Origin: Nostoc sp. UHCC 0926
Lineage (GTDB): Bacteria > Cyanobacteriota > Cyanobacteriia > Cyanobacteriales > Nostocaceae
Assembly (NCBI RefSeq): GCF_028623165.1
Contig: NZ_CP117768.1
Coordinates: 1,302,001 to 1,366,000 of the forward strand
Direction: 5' to 3'
Length of the DNA: 64,000 nucleotides
In this document: positions 17,371-25,828 of the stretch, in pieces
How the letters are laid out: every line of letters begins with the position of its first letter
How positions within the stretch are numbered: position 1 is the first letter of the stretch
Notes under the pieces: model-generated
What the model saw: only the letters and a program-made list of their open reading frames with translations
Told to the model about the DNA's origin: nothing
Database searches by the model: none
Made by a program: the position numbers and the translations under genes

Positions 17371-19137
17371 CTACCGAATATTCACCTCTTGCAGGTAATT
17401 TACTCCCTGAAGATATTCAATCTTAGTAGCTGAGTTTTTAGAGACAAATGAATTTGTTCTTTTTGCAAAAGCTACCTTTTGATAGTCAGCCAGTAGGCGT
17501 TGCTTTTGAGTATACTCATTCAGTTTTACTTGAGCTTGAGCATAAACTAGAGTATCGTTGGGAATATTTTGGAGAAATTTTAGAGCTAGATCAAAATCAC
17601 CAATAGATGCTTTTTTATAAGCGTTCTGCAAAAAGTATGCTGCTCTAATCTGCCGCTTTTTATTGTACTCAGCCAGCTTTTCTTGAACTAAAGCACCCGC
17701 ACGACTTTCTTGAGGAATTTGACGCAGATATTGTAATGCAGTAGAAAAATCTTTGATCTTGGCACTTTCGTAAGCTTTTGCTAATAAATCTTGCGTCTGT
17801 GCTTCAATGTTGATGGATGCTTGCTGAACTAGTTTATCTGTTTTAGATTGCCAATATAAAATATTTGGAATTTTAGCAACAGCATGAAGAACATCTGACC
17901 ATCTGCTCTCATGAAAAGCTGTTTGAGCTATTTGGTATTGCTGTGCAGCTACTTGCCATTGTTGTTGCCATTCTTCAATTGTGGCTTGGGCTTCTGGATA
18001 AACATTGCTGTGCGAAGGAATTGATTTAACAAGTGTGATCGCCTCTTGCAAATCTCCTGCTTGATATTCTTTTGTGGCTTGAGATAAAGTTTCTGTTTCT
18101 GAGTATGCAGGTGCATTATTAATTAAAGAATATACACCAAATCCCATCACCAAAGAATTAGCCGCCAGTCCGACTTTCATTCCTGTTAATAACGGGGATA
18201 ATTTCCCAGATGTAAGATTTTGAGAATTATTATCTTCAATCGCTGCCTCTAGGGGAAATTGATCATCTACTTCTAATATTTCTGGTGGCTGATCCCATGT
18301 TATTTGTTTGAGTACCCGCAGTACTTCACCCGCAGACTGGAAGCGGTTTTGAGAATCGTAGCGGATCATTTGGCTGAGAACAGCGGCTAGATAATCGTTA
18401 ACTGGCGTGTTTTGAGAACGCCAAAAAATTTCATTAGTGTAAGGATCAGCTTTTAATTGTAGTGGTTCTAGCCCTGTTAAAGCCTGGATGGCAATCATAC
18501 CCAAAGCATAAATATCACTGTTGGGCTGTGTTTGACCAATAAATTGCTCTGGCGGTATGTATCCCAATGAGGTGACGGGAATCCGATAAATGGGCAATTC
18601 CGTACCTATACCAAAATCAACAGACTGGATTGAGCCAAAGTCAATCAAAACTAACTTGCTATCGCTAGTACGTCTAATTAAGTTTTCTGGTTTGATATCG
18701 CAATGAATCACGCCTTGAGAGTGAACAAATTCCAGAATACCTAAGACATCTATCAGGAATTCTACAACTTCCCTTTCACTCCACAGACAACCCCACTGTT
18801 GCTCGATGGGCAATTCCGCAGTCAGTGCATGTCCTTCAATCCACTCTTGCACTAAATAAAATCGCTCGTTTTCTTCAAAGCAAGCGATGAATTCAGGAAT
18901 TTGGTGATGGCTTCCCAGAAGCTTGAGGGTTTGGGTTTCAGTTAGAAACAGTAACCTCAGCATCTCCAAGTAGCCAGATTCGGAACTGCTAACTTTAATC
19001 TGTTTAACAACGCATTTGGGATTCTGTGGATAATCTACGTCTACAGCTATGTATGTTTGTCCAAACACCCCTGCACTTAGGCTTTGGACAATTTGGTAAC
19101 GCCCTTGTAGTAATTTACCGATTATGTGGTTGGTCAT
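17371..19137 (-). CDS. Ser/Thr protein kinase with non-RD catalytic loop
   Basis: A 588-residue Hanks-type kinase starting MTNHIIGKLLQGRYQIV. The glycine loop is degenerate (SAGVFG at about 21-26), the ATP lysine is Lys45, the catalytic loop reads HCDIKPEN (145-152) with Cys in place of the usual Arg, and DFG is at 166-168. A hydrophobic segment near 330-350 may span the membrane. The C-terminal third is alpha-helical with several copies of a motif like ALQYLRQIPQESRAGALVQE and KFLQNIPNDTLVYAQAQVKL, a repeat seen in cyanobacterial kinase tails. Lack of the Arg suggests activation-loop-independent control. Substrates unknown. Confidence 0.87.
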   Translation of the reverse strand: MTNHIIGKLLQGRYQIVQSLSAGVFGQTYIAVDVDYPQNPKCVVKQIKVSSSESGYLEMLRLLFLTETQTLKLLGSHHQIPEFIACFEENERFYLVQEWIEGHALTAELPIEQQWGCLWSEREVVEFLIDVLGILEFVHSQGVIHCDIKPENLIRRTSDSKLVLIDFGSIQSVDFGIGTELPIYRIPVTSLGYIPPEQFIGQTQPNSDIYALGMIAIQALTGLEPLQLKADPYTNEIFWRSQNTPVNDYLAAVLSQMIRYDSQNRFQSAGEVLRVLKQITWDQPPEILEVDDQFPLEAAIEDNNSQNLTSGKLSPLLTGMKVGLAANSLVMGFGVYSLINNAPAYSETETLSQATKEYQAGDLQEAITLVKSIPSHSNVYPEAQATIEEWQQQWQVAAQQYQIAQTAFHESRWSDVLHAVAKIPNILYWQSKTDKLVQQASINIEAQTQDLLAKAYESAKIKDFSTALQYLRQIPQESRAGALVQEKLAEYNKKRQIRAAYFLQNAYKKASIGDFDLALKFLQNIPNDTLVYAQAQVKLNEYTQKQRLLADYQKVAFAKRTNSFVSKNSATKIEYLQGVNYLQEVNIR

Positions 19138-19689
19138 GACCTGGTTACTCAGTAAGTGCCTTTATTTAGTTTTTCTGACATTACCTCCTGTTTCCGGAAT
19201 ACTTTAGAAATAAATAACCAGAGTTTTGATACGTTAAATACAAGTTTAATTTTTTAAGTATTTTTGCTTAAAAAAATAGTATTTTAATTTACTAAGATTT
19301 ACTAAAGTTATTAATTTTTAATATGACGATATATGTTTATATGATTAATAAAAAATTTCAAGTTTCAAAGCTATTTTTTGTCTCTTTGTAACGGATTAGA
19401 CGTAATTTGAAACCAAAAAAGAAAGAAGCTATAAAAATTGTGTAAATTTTGTATAAAGTTTATGTATTTTTACTTATGTTGGAATTTTTTATCTTATCAT
19501 GCTAAAAACACTATTGTTTGATTTAATACATAATCTTTAGTGCCAATAAAACCCTAGTTCAATACTGAATTTTTTACTACGCTTGGTTACTCTTATTGTG
19601 GAGCAACCGTGTCCTTTGAAAAGCAGTGATTGTATAGGAAAAAGTTTTGTAGATTTTACCTAAACAGTTCAAATTTAGAAGGGTATCCA
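19138..19689. other. AT-rich intergenic region
   Basis: About 550 bp between the divergent kinase gene and the PEP-CTERM gene. It is very AT-rich and has poly-A and poly-T runs, with no supported gene. It presumably holds both promoters. I see no strong operator-like palindrome. Confidence 0.4.
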
Positions 19690-20406
19690 ATGAAAAAGTG
19701 TTACAAATTGGCAATTACGGCTGCTATTGTTGGATTCGGATTAGGAACGCTAAATGCAGCACAAGCAGCAACTTTTACTATAAATGCATCAGATCAAGGT
19801 TGGTGGGCTGCTGAAGGGGGAATTAATGGGCATAATGATAACGATAATACCAACTATATAACTGGATATATCCGCGGAACAGATTTGCGTAACTTTTTTA
19901 CATTCGATCTTGGTGCTATAGCAGGAGTCTCCTCAGCAACCCTGCAAATTCAACGATTTGAGGGTTCAGTAAGTCCAACAGAGACTCTAGGTTTTTTTGA
20001 CGTTTCAACACCTGCTAATGTAGTTACTCATAAAAATAGTAGCCCCAACAACAGTATTTATAATGATTTAGGAAGTGGTAAAAATTATGGAACTTTTGAT
20101 GTCACTACTTCTGGTGATCCAAACGAAATTCTGAGTTTTGTTCTCAACTCGGATGCCATTGCAGATATTAACGCCAGAAGCGGGAAATTTTTCTCAATTG
20201 GAGGTGCGCTTTTGGGTGATCTTGAAGAACATGATCGCGAAAATTATCTCTTCGCCGCTAGTGGTAATGGTCCGGTTGCTAAACTTGTCATTGAGAATAC
20301 GGATTCAACCCCTGTTCCGGAACCTAACACCCTTGGTGGGATAGCGGTTGTCAGTGTTGCCGGATGGTGGCTAAAGCGCAAACAAAAAGCGTCTCTGGGT
20401 GTATAG
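19690..20406 (+). CDS. Exported PEP-CTERM protein
   Basis: A 238-residue secreted protein. It has an N-terminal signal peptide (MKKCYKLAITAAIVGFGLGT then NAAQAA), a beta-rich domain with repeated DLG and FDV segments, and a C-terminal PEP-CTERM sorting signal: VPEPNTLGG, a hydrophobic stretch and the basic KRKQK end. Such proteins are handled by an exosortase and are associated with the cell surface or exopolysaccharide. The start at ATG 19690 is chosen because the signal peptide begins there; a frame opens 60 nt earlier without signal character. Function of the mature domain is unknown. Confidence 0.87.
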   Translation: MKKCYKLAITAAIVGFGLGTLNAAQAATFTINASDQGWWAAEGGINGHNDNDNTNYITGYIRGTDLRNFFTFDLGAIAGVSSATLQIQRFEGSVSPTETLGFFDVSTPANVVTHKNSSPNNSIYNDLGSGKNYGTFDVTTSGDPNEILSFVLNSDAIADINARSGKFFSIGGALLGDLEEHDRENYLFAASGNGPVAKLVIENTDSTPVPEPNTLGGIAVVSVAGWWLKRKQKASLGV

Positions 20407-20433
20407 ACTAATTTAGTTTGAAGCAACTCCAAC

Positions 20434-20720
20434 TGTACAGTGACAAATTAAATGGCATCGCGACAAATTAGTGTTATCAAGTTAAGCTTTACCTACTTTA
20501 AGCTTGCAACAATTTATTTTGATGCAGCCTGTAAGTTCCGAATACTGATTTTAGGCTGAACGCTAGAGAGTCCAGGCTTCACACCCTTGATGACACTAAT
20601 TTGGCATAGTGACAAATAAACAATCACTGGACAAAAGTTCTGTAAAATCTCCAAATCATTATGTTCTGTGACATTAATTGTTTGCTCCAGTGTCGAACAA
20701 AGGCACTCGTTTCCTATTCA
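20434..20720 (+). mobile_element. Relic of a Tn7-like (CAST-type) transposon end
   Basis: The segment opens with TGTACAGTGACAAATTA at 20434, which as I recall it equals the outermost bases of the left end of the Scytonema CRISPR-associated transposon. A second TnsB-site-like copy, CGACAAATTAGTGTTATCA, follows 20 bp on at 20461. Further related sites occur at about 20588 (inverted, ATGACACTAATTTGGCA), 20608 (GTGACAAATAAAC) and 20668 (inverted, GTGACATTAATTG). No transposase, cas12k or cargo gene lies inside. It reads as a solo end or a collapsed mini-element. A matching TGTACA end on the right was not found. Confidence 0.55.
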
Positions 20721-20777
20721 CATAGAACAGGAAATCAAGAGCGATGTAGATAAAAGCAGTGCATCACCAAGAATATC

Positions 20778-22331
20778 CTAACCCTTAGCTTCCACATCTT
20801 CCTCAACTACCTCAGATTTTTCTGTTAACGGCTTCACTACCCGCGCGATCGCTTCTTGAATAAAAGCCTTGATAAATTCATCTCTGCGATTAATCTGAAA
20901 CTGTCGCTGCACAACTTCCGTCATTCCACCATCACCCCAATCTTGATCGTGACGAAAATATTCAATAAAACTTTTACCAGCAATTCGCGTTAAATAAGCT
21001 GCTGTCACGCCTTGAATCGCCCTACCAATAATAAAGGTGGCAACATTGAGTTGCAAAGCTGTAGATAATAATTGAATTGCTCCTTTGACAATGCCCAAAC
21101 TGGCGATCGTTTTCGCTAAAGAAAGGGCTAACTCTCGTCCTCGTTCCATATTCAATTCACAGCCGTAGACTCTGCCAATTTCCACAACCATTTGAGCATT
21201 AACAGCAGCTGTCGCCAGCAAATCTACCACTGGTATCGGCGTGACTGATACTACACCAGCACCAATCCACTGAAAACGTTCCACGATTTTGTCAGCTTGA
21301 CGGCGACGCTGGCCATCGATGAGTTTTCGCGCCTCGTCTCCCAATCGCAGAGATTGCAAAAGAATGTTATCCGCTACCAAATCTTCTCCCTCAGCCCGTA
21401 AAACAGCAGCCGTGCGCCGCAACAAGGGGACAATATCCGGTTCCGGCTGGAAGGTTTCGCCAGTTTCTAGTTGTGCAGGTTGGGGATTAGCAGCGATCGC
21501 CACCACATCATTAGTTGCAATAAATCCCAGTACCCGTTGACGCAATCTAGCGAGGATAGCTTCTTTATCTTCATCTGTATATAGATCAGTTTTATTAAGT
21601 ACCAGGAGCGATCGCTTACCAATCTCTGCTAACCCCCGCAGCGGCTCATATTCTGAGCGCCGTAAGTCATTATCTACCACAAACAACAGTAAATCTGCTT
21701 CTGTTGCCAGTTCTCGCGCCATTTGTTCCCGTTCCGTTCCCGCCACCCCTGCTTCTAAAATCCCTGGTGTATCTGTAATTAAAATCTTGCGTTCTAATCC
21801 CTTCAACCGTAGACAATAGGTTTCTCCAACCTGGGTTGTACCCATCGGTGCATCCACCTGACCAACCATGCGTCCCATAATCGCATTAACTAGAGAAGTT
21901 TTACCAGCACTTCCCGTACCAAATACTACTACTTGAATTTCACCCCGGGCTAAGTTGGCTTCAATTTCTCGCGATCGACTTAATAAAGCCTGGCGGGCTA
22001 CCTCATCTTGAATTTGTGCTACCTGTTGTCGCACAGCTTGGAGAGTTGTAGAAGCAGCGTCAGATTTAGCAGCGGGAATTTGCGCCGCAGTCACTCGCTT
22101 CGGGTTACGGCGTGATCGCTTTTCCCCAGATCGAATCACCAATACATAATAAACAAAAGCAGCAACCAACGCTCCTATGAGGACAATCAGCAGCAACAGC
22201 AGTAAATTGCCTAGCAACGGCGAATAGGACAATTGCCAATAGAGGCGCGACAGGGAATCAATTAGCCATAGGGCTAGCCCCAAAATGACGATCAGACCAA
22301 CAATCAGCGTTACTATCCGTGACAGAGGCAT
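20778..22331 (-). CDS. Membrane-anchored GTPase with DUF697-like domain
   Basis: A 517-residue protein with two N-terminal TM helices (about 5-25 and 40-66). It then has a GTPase domain with P-loop GTGSAGKT at 138-145, a DTPG at 187-190 and NKTD at 246-249. The C-terminal part (VERFQWIGAGVVSVTPIPVV onward) matches the DUF697/YcjF-like domain. All nucleotide-binding motifs are intact, unlike the GTPase at 5353-6687. Family members sit at the inner or thylakoid membrane and have no settled function. It stands alone. Confidence 0.87.
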   Translation of the reverse strand: MPLSRIVTLIVGLIVILGLALWLIDSLSRLYWQLSYSPLLGNLLLLLLIVLIGALVAAFVYYVLVIRSGEKRSRRNPKRVTAAQIPAAKSDAASTTLQAVRQQVAQIQDEVARQALLSRSREIEANLARGEIQVVVFGTGSAGKTSLVNAIMGRMVGQVDAPMGTTQVGETYCLRLKGLERKILITDTPGILEAGVAGTEREQMARELATEADLLLFVVDNDLRRSEYEPLRGLAEIGKRSLLVLNKTDLYTDEDKEAILARLRQRVLGFIATNDVVAIAANPQPAQLETGETFQPEPDIVPLLRRTAAVLRAEGEDLVADNILLQSLRLGDEARKLIDGQRRRQADKIVERFQWIGAGVVSVTPIPVVDLLATAAVNAQMVVEIGRVYGCELNMERGRELALSLAKTIASLGIVKGAIQLLSTALQLNVATFIIGRAIQGVTAAYLTRIAGKSFIEYFRHDQDWGDGGMTEVVQRQFQINRRDEFIKAFIQEAIARVVKPLTEKSEVVEEDVEAKG

Positions 22332-22486
22332 GGTTGGGAAAGATTAGTGGGTATTCAGTAGGCAGATGCTTCTAATCTTAATAGTTTCAGTATTTTTTAC
22401 CAGAGTGCTAGGAAGGAGCTTTTGATCAACGAGGCTGAAGTTTGAGCTTCTGAGGTTGAACCTTAAGCCTTTGAGTCCATCATAAT

Positions 22487-22620
22487 TAGGACTTACGCAC
22501 ACTCTACGATTCTTCTCTTCGAGACGCTCCGCGAAGGCGTCCTTGGCGTCTTCTCTGCGAGACGCTGCGCGATGGCGGTTCGATAAATTAAACTTTTTGG
22601 CGATTTTTGCGTAAGTCCTA
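22487..22620. mobile_element. MITE, 134 bp, with 5-bp target duplication
   Basis: Terminal inverted repeats TAGGACTTACGCA and TGCGTAAGTCCTA bound the element exactly, and it is flanked by ATAAT at 22482-22486 and at 22621-22625. The interior has GAGACGCTCCGCGAAGGCG-type palindromic segments and no gene. A second copy with the same ends and a different 5-bp duplication is at 26188-26331. Confidence 0.88.
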
Positions 22621-22631
22621 ATAATTATAAA

Positions 22632-22881
22632 CTAAGTACCGTTTTGCATAAAATCGTAGCGTTTTTAAATGCAGACGAACGCATTAACATTGCAGACGAA
22701 CGCATTAACATTGCAGACGAACGCATTGGCATTGCAGACGAACGCATTGACATTGCAGACGAACACATTGGCATTGCAGACGAACGCATTAACATTGCAG
22801 ACGAACGCATTAACATTGCAGAGGGATACATTGGCATTGCCAAATTTAATTCGCTACGAATTAATCAAATGCTCTACTAAG
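22632..22881 (+). repeat. Terminal-repeat element A carrying eight 21-bp units
   Basis: Left end CTAAGTACCGTTTTGCATAA and right end TTCGCTACGAATTAATCAAA then CTCTACTAAG match the ends of elements at 41649, 43534 and 26164. Between them are eight 21-bp units (22671-22838), most reading GCAGACGAACGCATTAACAT plus T. Open frames across the array are by-products of the 21-nt period. Confidence 0.85.
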
Positions 22882-22903
22882 AGCGCATTTTGGATCAAAT
22901 TTG

Positions 22904-23068
22904 CTTCCACTCACAACCAAACCACGAGGTATTGGTACTGGTTTGGGGCTAGCGATTGCATATCAGATTGTGGTAGAAAAATATCAGGGTAAAATTACTT
23001 GCCAATCTGAGTTAAATCGAGGTACAGAATTTGCGATCGCTCTGCCTACACTTCGACCCAACTCTTAG
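22904..23068 (+). pseudogene. Histidine kinase C-terminal remnant
   Basis: The frame ending at TAG 23066-23068 reads TTKPRGIGTGLGLAIAYQIV, VEKYQGKITCQSEL and RGTEFAIALP. This is the G2-box end of a HATPase domain as seen in the kinase at 15770-17065. Nothing kinase-like precedes it; 22 bp upstream the minisatellite element A ends. The kinase gene was therefore cut off by insertion or recombination at that repeat. Confidence 0.8.
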
Positions 23069-23713
23069 AGAGGCTGCGCCAACGACAAAGCTCAGGGCAA
23101 CGCAGGCTCAGTGACCGCCGCAGGTATCGTTGTGCCGATTTCTCACCCTTGAGCTAGTACCGCAAGGCGGAAGTCAAAAGTCAAAAGAATTGTATTCCGG
23201 GCTTTTGCACCATTTGAAATGGTATGTTTATTTACGCCGTGCTGTACTAGTAGCTTTTGAAATTTTATAATCGAGCGTAAAACCTCATCCCTTTATGGGT
23301 GGGGATGTAAGCGAGCCAGAGTCTCTGGTACAATACGATTACCTATCTGAGGCATGACATTTCTTGAGTGCGGCTTGGTAAGTCGAAGAACAAGAAAAAG
23401 TGGTTTGCCCGTGATGATAGAAGTGGGTCTTTGACCATCCCCGCATTGTCGGGATGCCCCATTCGTGGGATATCAGAAACTTCTTCTCTCTACTGCTGGT
23501 CAGACGGAGAGACAGGGTACAGTCAATTACCCCTATGTGACAGATCCTTGCGGTCTAGTTGCAAGCCCCATCCGCTCGTCGGTGGGGCAGTTGACTCGTT
23601 CATTATGATCTGGCATATTCTAATTTTTTAGTAGACTTATGAAAGTCCGCTGACACCAAACACTTCAAGCCAGTTTTGGCAAACTTTTTGAGAACAAAGG
23701 GAGAAACAAACTT
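23069..23713. other. Long non-coding stretch with strong hairpins
   Basis: No convincing gene in 640 bp. Two G/C-rich hairpins (about 23286-23307 and 23571-23592) bracket a region of about 300 bp annotated separately. The DUF937 gene start follows an AAGGGAG ribosome-binding site at about 23697-23703. Confidence 0.4.
23283..23600 (+). other. Candidate structured RNA or IS200/IS605-derived remnant
   Basis: The left hairpin pairs CATCCC with GGGATG around 23286-23307 and the right hairpin is GCCCCATCCGCTCGTCGGTG followed by GGGC. A third pair, CATCCCCGCA with its GTCGGGATG partner, lies near 23438-23456. Subterminal hairpins without a transposase are how palindrome-associated IS200/IS605 derivatives look. 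A reRNA-like or other structured RNA is equally possible. No TnpB peptide was recognisable in any frame. Confidence 0.25.
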
Positions 23714-24238
23714 ATGGGACTTTTCGATCAAATTCTTGGTGCCGTCGCTAATCCCAATCAACAGGGCAGCTTAGGTCAACTGGGAGGTATTATTAACACT
23801 GTACAACAGTTGAGCGATCGCACTGGTACAGACCCGTCTACCATCCAATCAGTTTTGTCTATTGTGGGTGGTCAAGTACGTTCTGCTTTACAAGATAAGC
23901 AAGCCACAGATGGTAATGAAGCCACACAAACTCTAGTGAATCAATATGCTGGTACTTCACCTAACTCCGAAGCCGTCGATTCGCTGTTTTCTCCAGACAC
24001 ACAACAGCAGGTAGCTGAAGTTGCTGCCCAGCGCACTGGATTGGATGCTGGTATAGTTCAACAATTGCTACCTTTAGCAGTACCTTTGGTGCTAAAGTTT
24101 TTGCAATCAGGTGCCAATGCCACCAATCCCCAAGCTGGCGGCAATCCTGTACTGAATTCTTTCTTGGATGCTGACGGTGATGGTGATGTAGATATCGCTG
24201 ATGCCATCCAAATGGCTAGTCGGTACATGAAACGATAA
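23714..24238 (+). CDS. DUF937 (YidB-like) protein with calcium-loop C terminus
   Basis: A 174-residue protein starting MGLFDQILGAVANPNQQG. The glutamine- and glycine-rich helical repeats (LGGIINTVQQL, VQSVLSIVGGQV-like segments, IVQQLLPLAVPLVLKFL) match DUF937/YidB-like proteins. The end reads DADGDGDVDIADAI, a DxDxDG calcium-binding loop of the EF-hand or dockerin type. The start is supported by AAGGGAG upstream. No signal peptide is evident, so a cytoplasmic calcium-responsive role is conceivable, though unproven. Confidence 0.85.
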   Translation: MGLFDQILGAVANPNQQGSLGQLGGIINTVQQLSDRTGTDPSTIQSVLSIVGGQVRSALQDKQATDGNEATQTLVNQYAGTSPNSEAVDSLFSPDTQQQVAEVAAQRTGLDAGIVQQLLPLAVPLVLKFLQSGANATNPQAGGNPVLNSFLDADGDGDVDIADAIQMASRYMKR

Positions 24239-24349
24239 CACTTTGTAACTCCCCACTTGCTTAGACATCGGCAATTAGGGCTTGCTAGATATTTAGCTAA
24301 GACATAGCCTGAGAAGATGGGAAATTTGCAAATATAAATCAGACAGTCT

Positions 24350-24934
24350 ATGTCTAAGTTTTTTGACTGTATTACTGACGAACTGCAAGACTTTATTACT
24401 GCTCAACACCTTTTCTTTGTTGGCTCTGCACCTTTGAGTTCTACGGGTCATGTTAACCTCTCTCCTAAAGGTTTAGAATGCTTTGGCATCCTCTCTCCCA
24501 ACCGAGTAGGTTACGTAGACCTTACAGGCAGTGGTAACGAAACATCAGCCCATTTGCAAGAAAATGGGCGGATAACCTTCATGTTTTGCGCCTTTGAGGA
24601 ACCTGCGTGTATCCTGCGTCTTTACGGTCAAGGAAAGACGATTTTACCGAGTTCTCCAGACTGGGACTCCCTGTATTCTCTATTTTTGCCGATGCCTGGA
24701 GCTCGTCAAATTATCGTCGCTGATATTGAACAAGTACAGACTTCCTGTGGTTTTGGCGTACCACTCTATGAATATCGAGGTCAGCGCCAGACTCTAGTAA
24801 ACTGGGCCAGTAAAAAAGGTGAAGAGGGAGTTCGAGAATTTCAACAGCAGAGAAATCTCGTCAGCATTGATGGTTTACCGACACCACTGAGTGAAATTAC
24901 CCCAAATTTGACAAAAGCGGACTTTGGGGCATGA
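24350..24934 (+). CDS. Pyridoxamine 5'-phosphate oxidase-like flavoprotein
   Basis: A 194-residue protein starting MSKFFDCITDELQDFITAQH. The segments HLFFVGSAPLSSTGHVNLSP, VGYVDLTGSGNETSAHLQEN and GRITFMFCAFEEPACILRLY are the split-barrel FMN-binding core of the pyridoxamine 5'-phosphate oxidase-like family. These proteins bind FMN, F420 or heme and reduce diverse substrates. This subgroup is common in bacteria without a defined substrate. It is 111 bp from the upstream gene and 3 bp ahead of a dead GNAT fragment, which may have been cotranscribed. Confidence 0.85.
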   Translation: MSKFFDCITDELQDFITAQHLFFVGSAPLSSTGHVNLSPKGLECFGILSPNRVGYVDLTGSGNETSAHLQENGRITFMFCAFEEPACILRLYGQGKTILPSSPDWDSLYSLFLPMPGARQIIVADIEQVQTSCGFGVPLYEYRGQRQTLVNWASKKGEEGVREFQQQRNLVSIDGLPTPLSEITPNLTKADFGA

Positions 24935-24937
24935 GTT

Positions 24938-25105
24938 ATGGATTATTCAATTCGTCCACTCACACAGGAAGATGAACCTTTTCTTTGGCAAATGCTTTAT
25001 GAAGCAGCGCATATGGTAGAAGAAGGTAATTTGACAGTGCCGGATGTGTTAAGACCCTTTTGGATTGGTGTCACCACCAATTATTGCTTGGAACAAGTTT
25101 CCTAG
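24938..25105 (+). pseudogene. Truncated GNAT acetyltransferase
   Basis: The frame reads MDYSIRPLTQEDEPFLWQML, YEAAHMVEEG and LTVPDVLRPFW, the first alpha-beta unit of a GNAT N-acetyltransferase. It then runs into unrelated sequence and TAG at 25103-25105. The acetyl-CoA-binding motif is missing, so it is a 5' remnant of about 40 homologous residues. Its 3' end lies antisense to the small membrane-protein gene, which marks the recombination joint near 25049. Confidence 0.75.
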
Positions 25106-25225
25106 TAAAGAGAAAAACGCCGAAACTAACACTACCAGCATCAAACTAGCAAGGGCAGCAAAGGGAGAGATGATGAATAAGAGTAAGAGCGCAAGCATCA
25201 AAATCGTTAGTAATGTCTTATTCAT
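25049..25225 (-). CDS. Small membrane protein, 58 residues
   Basis: The frame from ATG 25223-25225 to TAA 25049-25051 reads MNKTLLTILMLALLLLFIIS, PFAALASLMLVVLVSAFF and SLLGNLFQAIIGGDTNPKGS. It is preceded by AAAGGTGA, a good ribosome-binding site at the proper distance. The protein is nearly all hydrophobic, with two probable TM helices and a short polar tail. I do not recognise the family. The strong ribosome-binding site and the clean composition argue that it is a real gene. Its 3' end overlaps a GNAT remnant on the other strand. Confidence 0.62.
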   Translation of the reverse strand: MNKTLLTILMLALLLLFIISPFAALASLMLVVLVSAFFSLLGNLFQAIIGGDTNPKGS

Positions 25226-25364
25226 CTTTTTTCACCTTTAATAGTTGCTATTCTTAAGCTAACCAACTAAGTCATAAACTTGACAACAGTCAATAGAAGG
25301 AATTAGTCTTAGTTCTCTGGTTAGATTTTGCAACCAAATGGAGTGCGAAAGTTTAATTTATAAA

Positions 25365-25781
25365 TCAAGAATCTGTCACCTGCCCTCTGTTAGATTTAAC
25401 CTGTCCGCGCTTAGTTTTGTAGTCAAGGCGCTTTCTTTGAGAACTGCGAGTTGGTTTCGTGGGTTTGCGTTTTATCGTCACTACAACTGCGCTTTGAATA
25501 AGTTCTTGAAGCCGTCTCAACGCTGACTCCCGATTGCTCTCTTGGCTTCGGTGTTCCTGCGCTTTGATTACGACAACTCCTTCCTGGGTGATGCGTCGAT
25601 CATTCAGCTTTAAAAGCTGTTGTTTATAATAATCCGGTAATGATGAAGCTGCAATATCGAAGCGCAAGTGAATCGCAGTAGAAACCTTATTCACATTTTG
25701 GCCTCCGGCTCCTTGCGAACGAATCGCACTAATTTCAATCTCACTCTGTGGGATAATAACTTTGTTGGAAATTTGCAGCAT
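25365..25781 (-). CDS. arfB: Alternative ribosome-rescue factor ArfB (YaeJ)
   Basis: A 138-residue peptidyl-tRNA hydrolase of the YaeJ/ArfB type. The GGQ motif lies at the N-terminal side in SAIRSQGAGGQNVNKVSTAI, followed by IHLRFDIAASSLP and the QEGVVVIKAQEHRSQESNRE segment. The C-terminal tail is lysine- and arginine-rich (TIKRKPTKPTRSSQRKRL), as needed to enter the empty mRNA channel of stalled ribosomes. It is shorter than class-I release factors and lacks their stop-codon-reading domains. An S4-domain gene lies 47 bp upstream on the same strand, so an operon is likely. Confidence 0.92.
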   Translation of the reverse strand: MLQISNKVIIPQSEIEISAIRSQGAGGQNVNKVSTAIHLRFDIAASSLPDYYKQQLLKLNDRRITQEGVVVIKAQEHRSQESNRESALRRLQELIQSAVVVTIKRKPTKPTRSSQRKRLDYKTKRGQVKSNRGQVTDS

Positions 25782-25828
25782 TACTCACAAGGCAAAAGAG
25801 GAACTTGTAAATTTGGGATAAAAATCCT

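Noticed and set aside
22671..22838. CRISPR array
   Set aside because: The 21-bp units are contiguous, with no unique spacers, and the other arrays of this family look the same. No cas gene is present.
23368..23631. Open frame of 87 codons
   Set aside because: It covers the hairpin-rich region, and no family resemblance was found in it.
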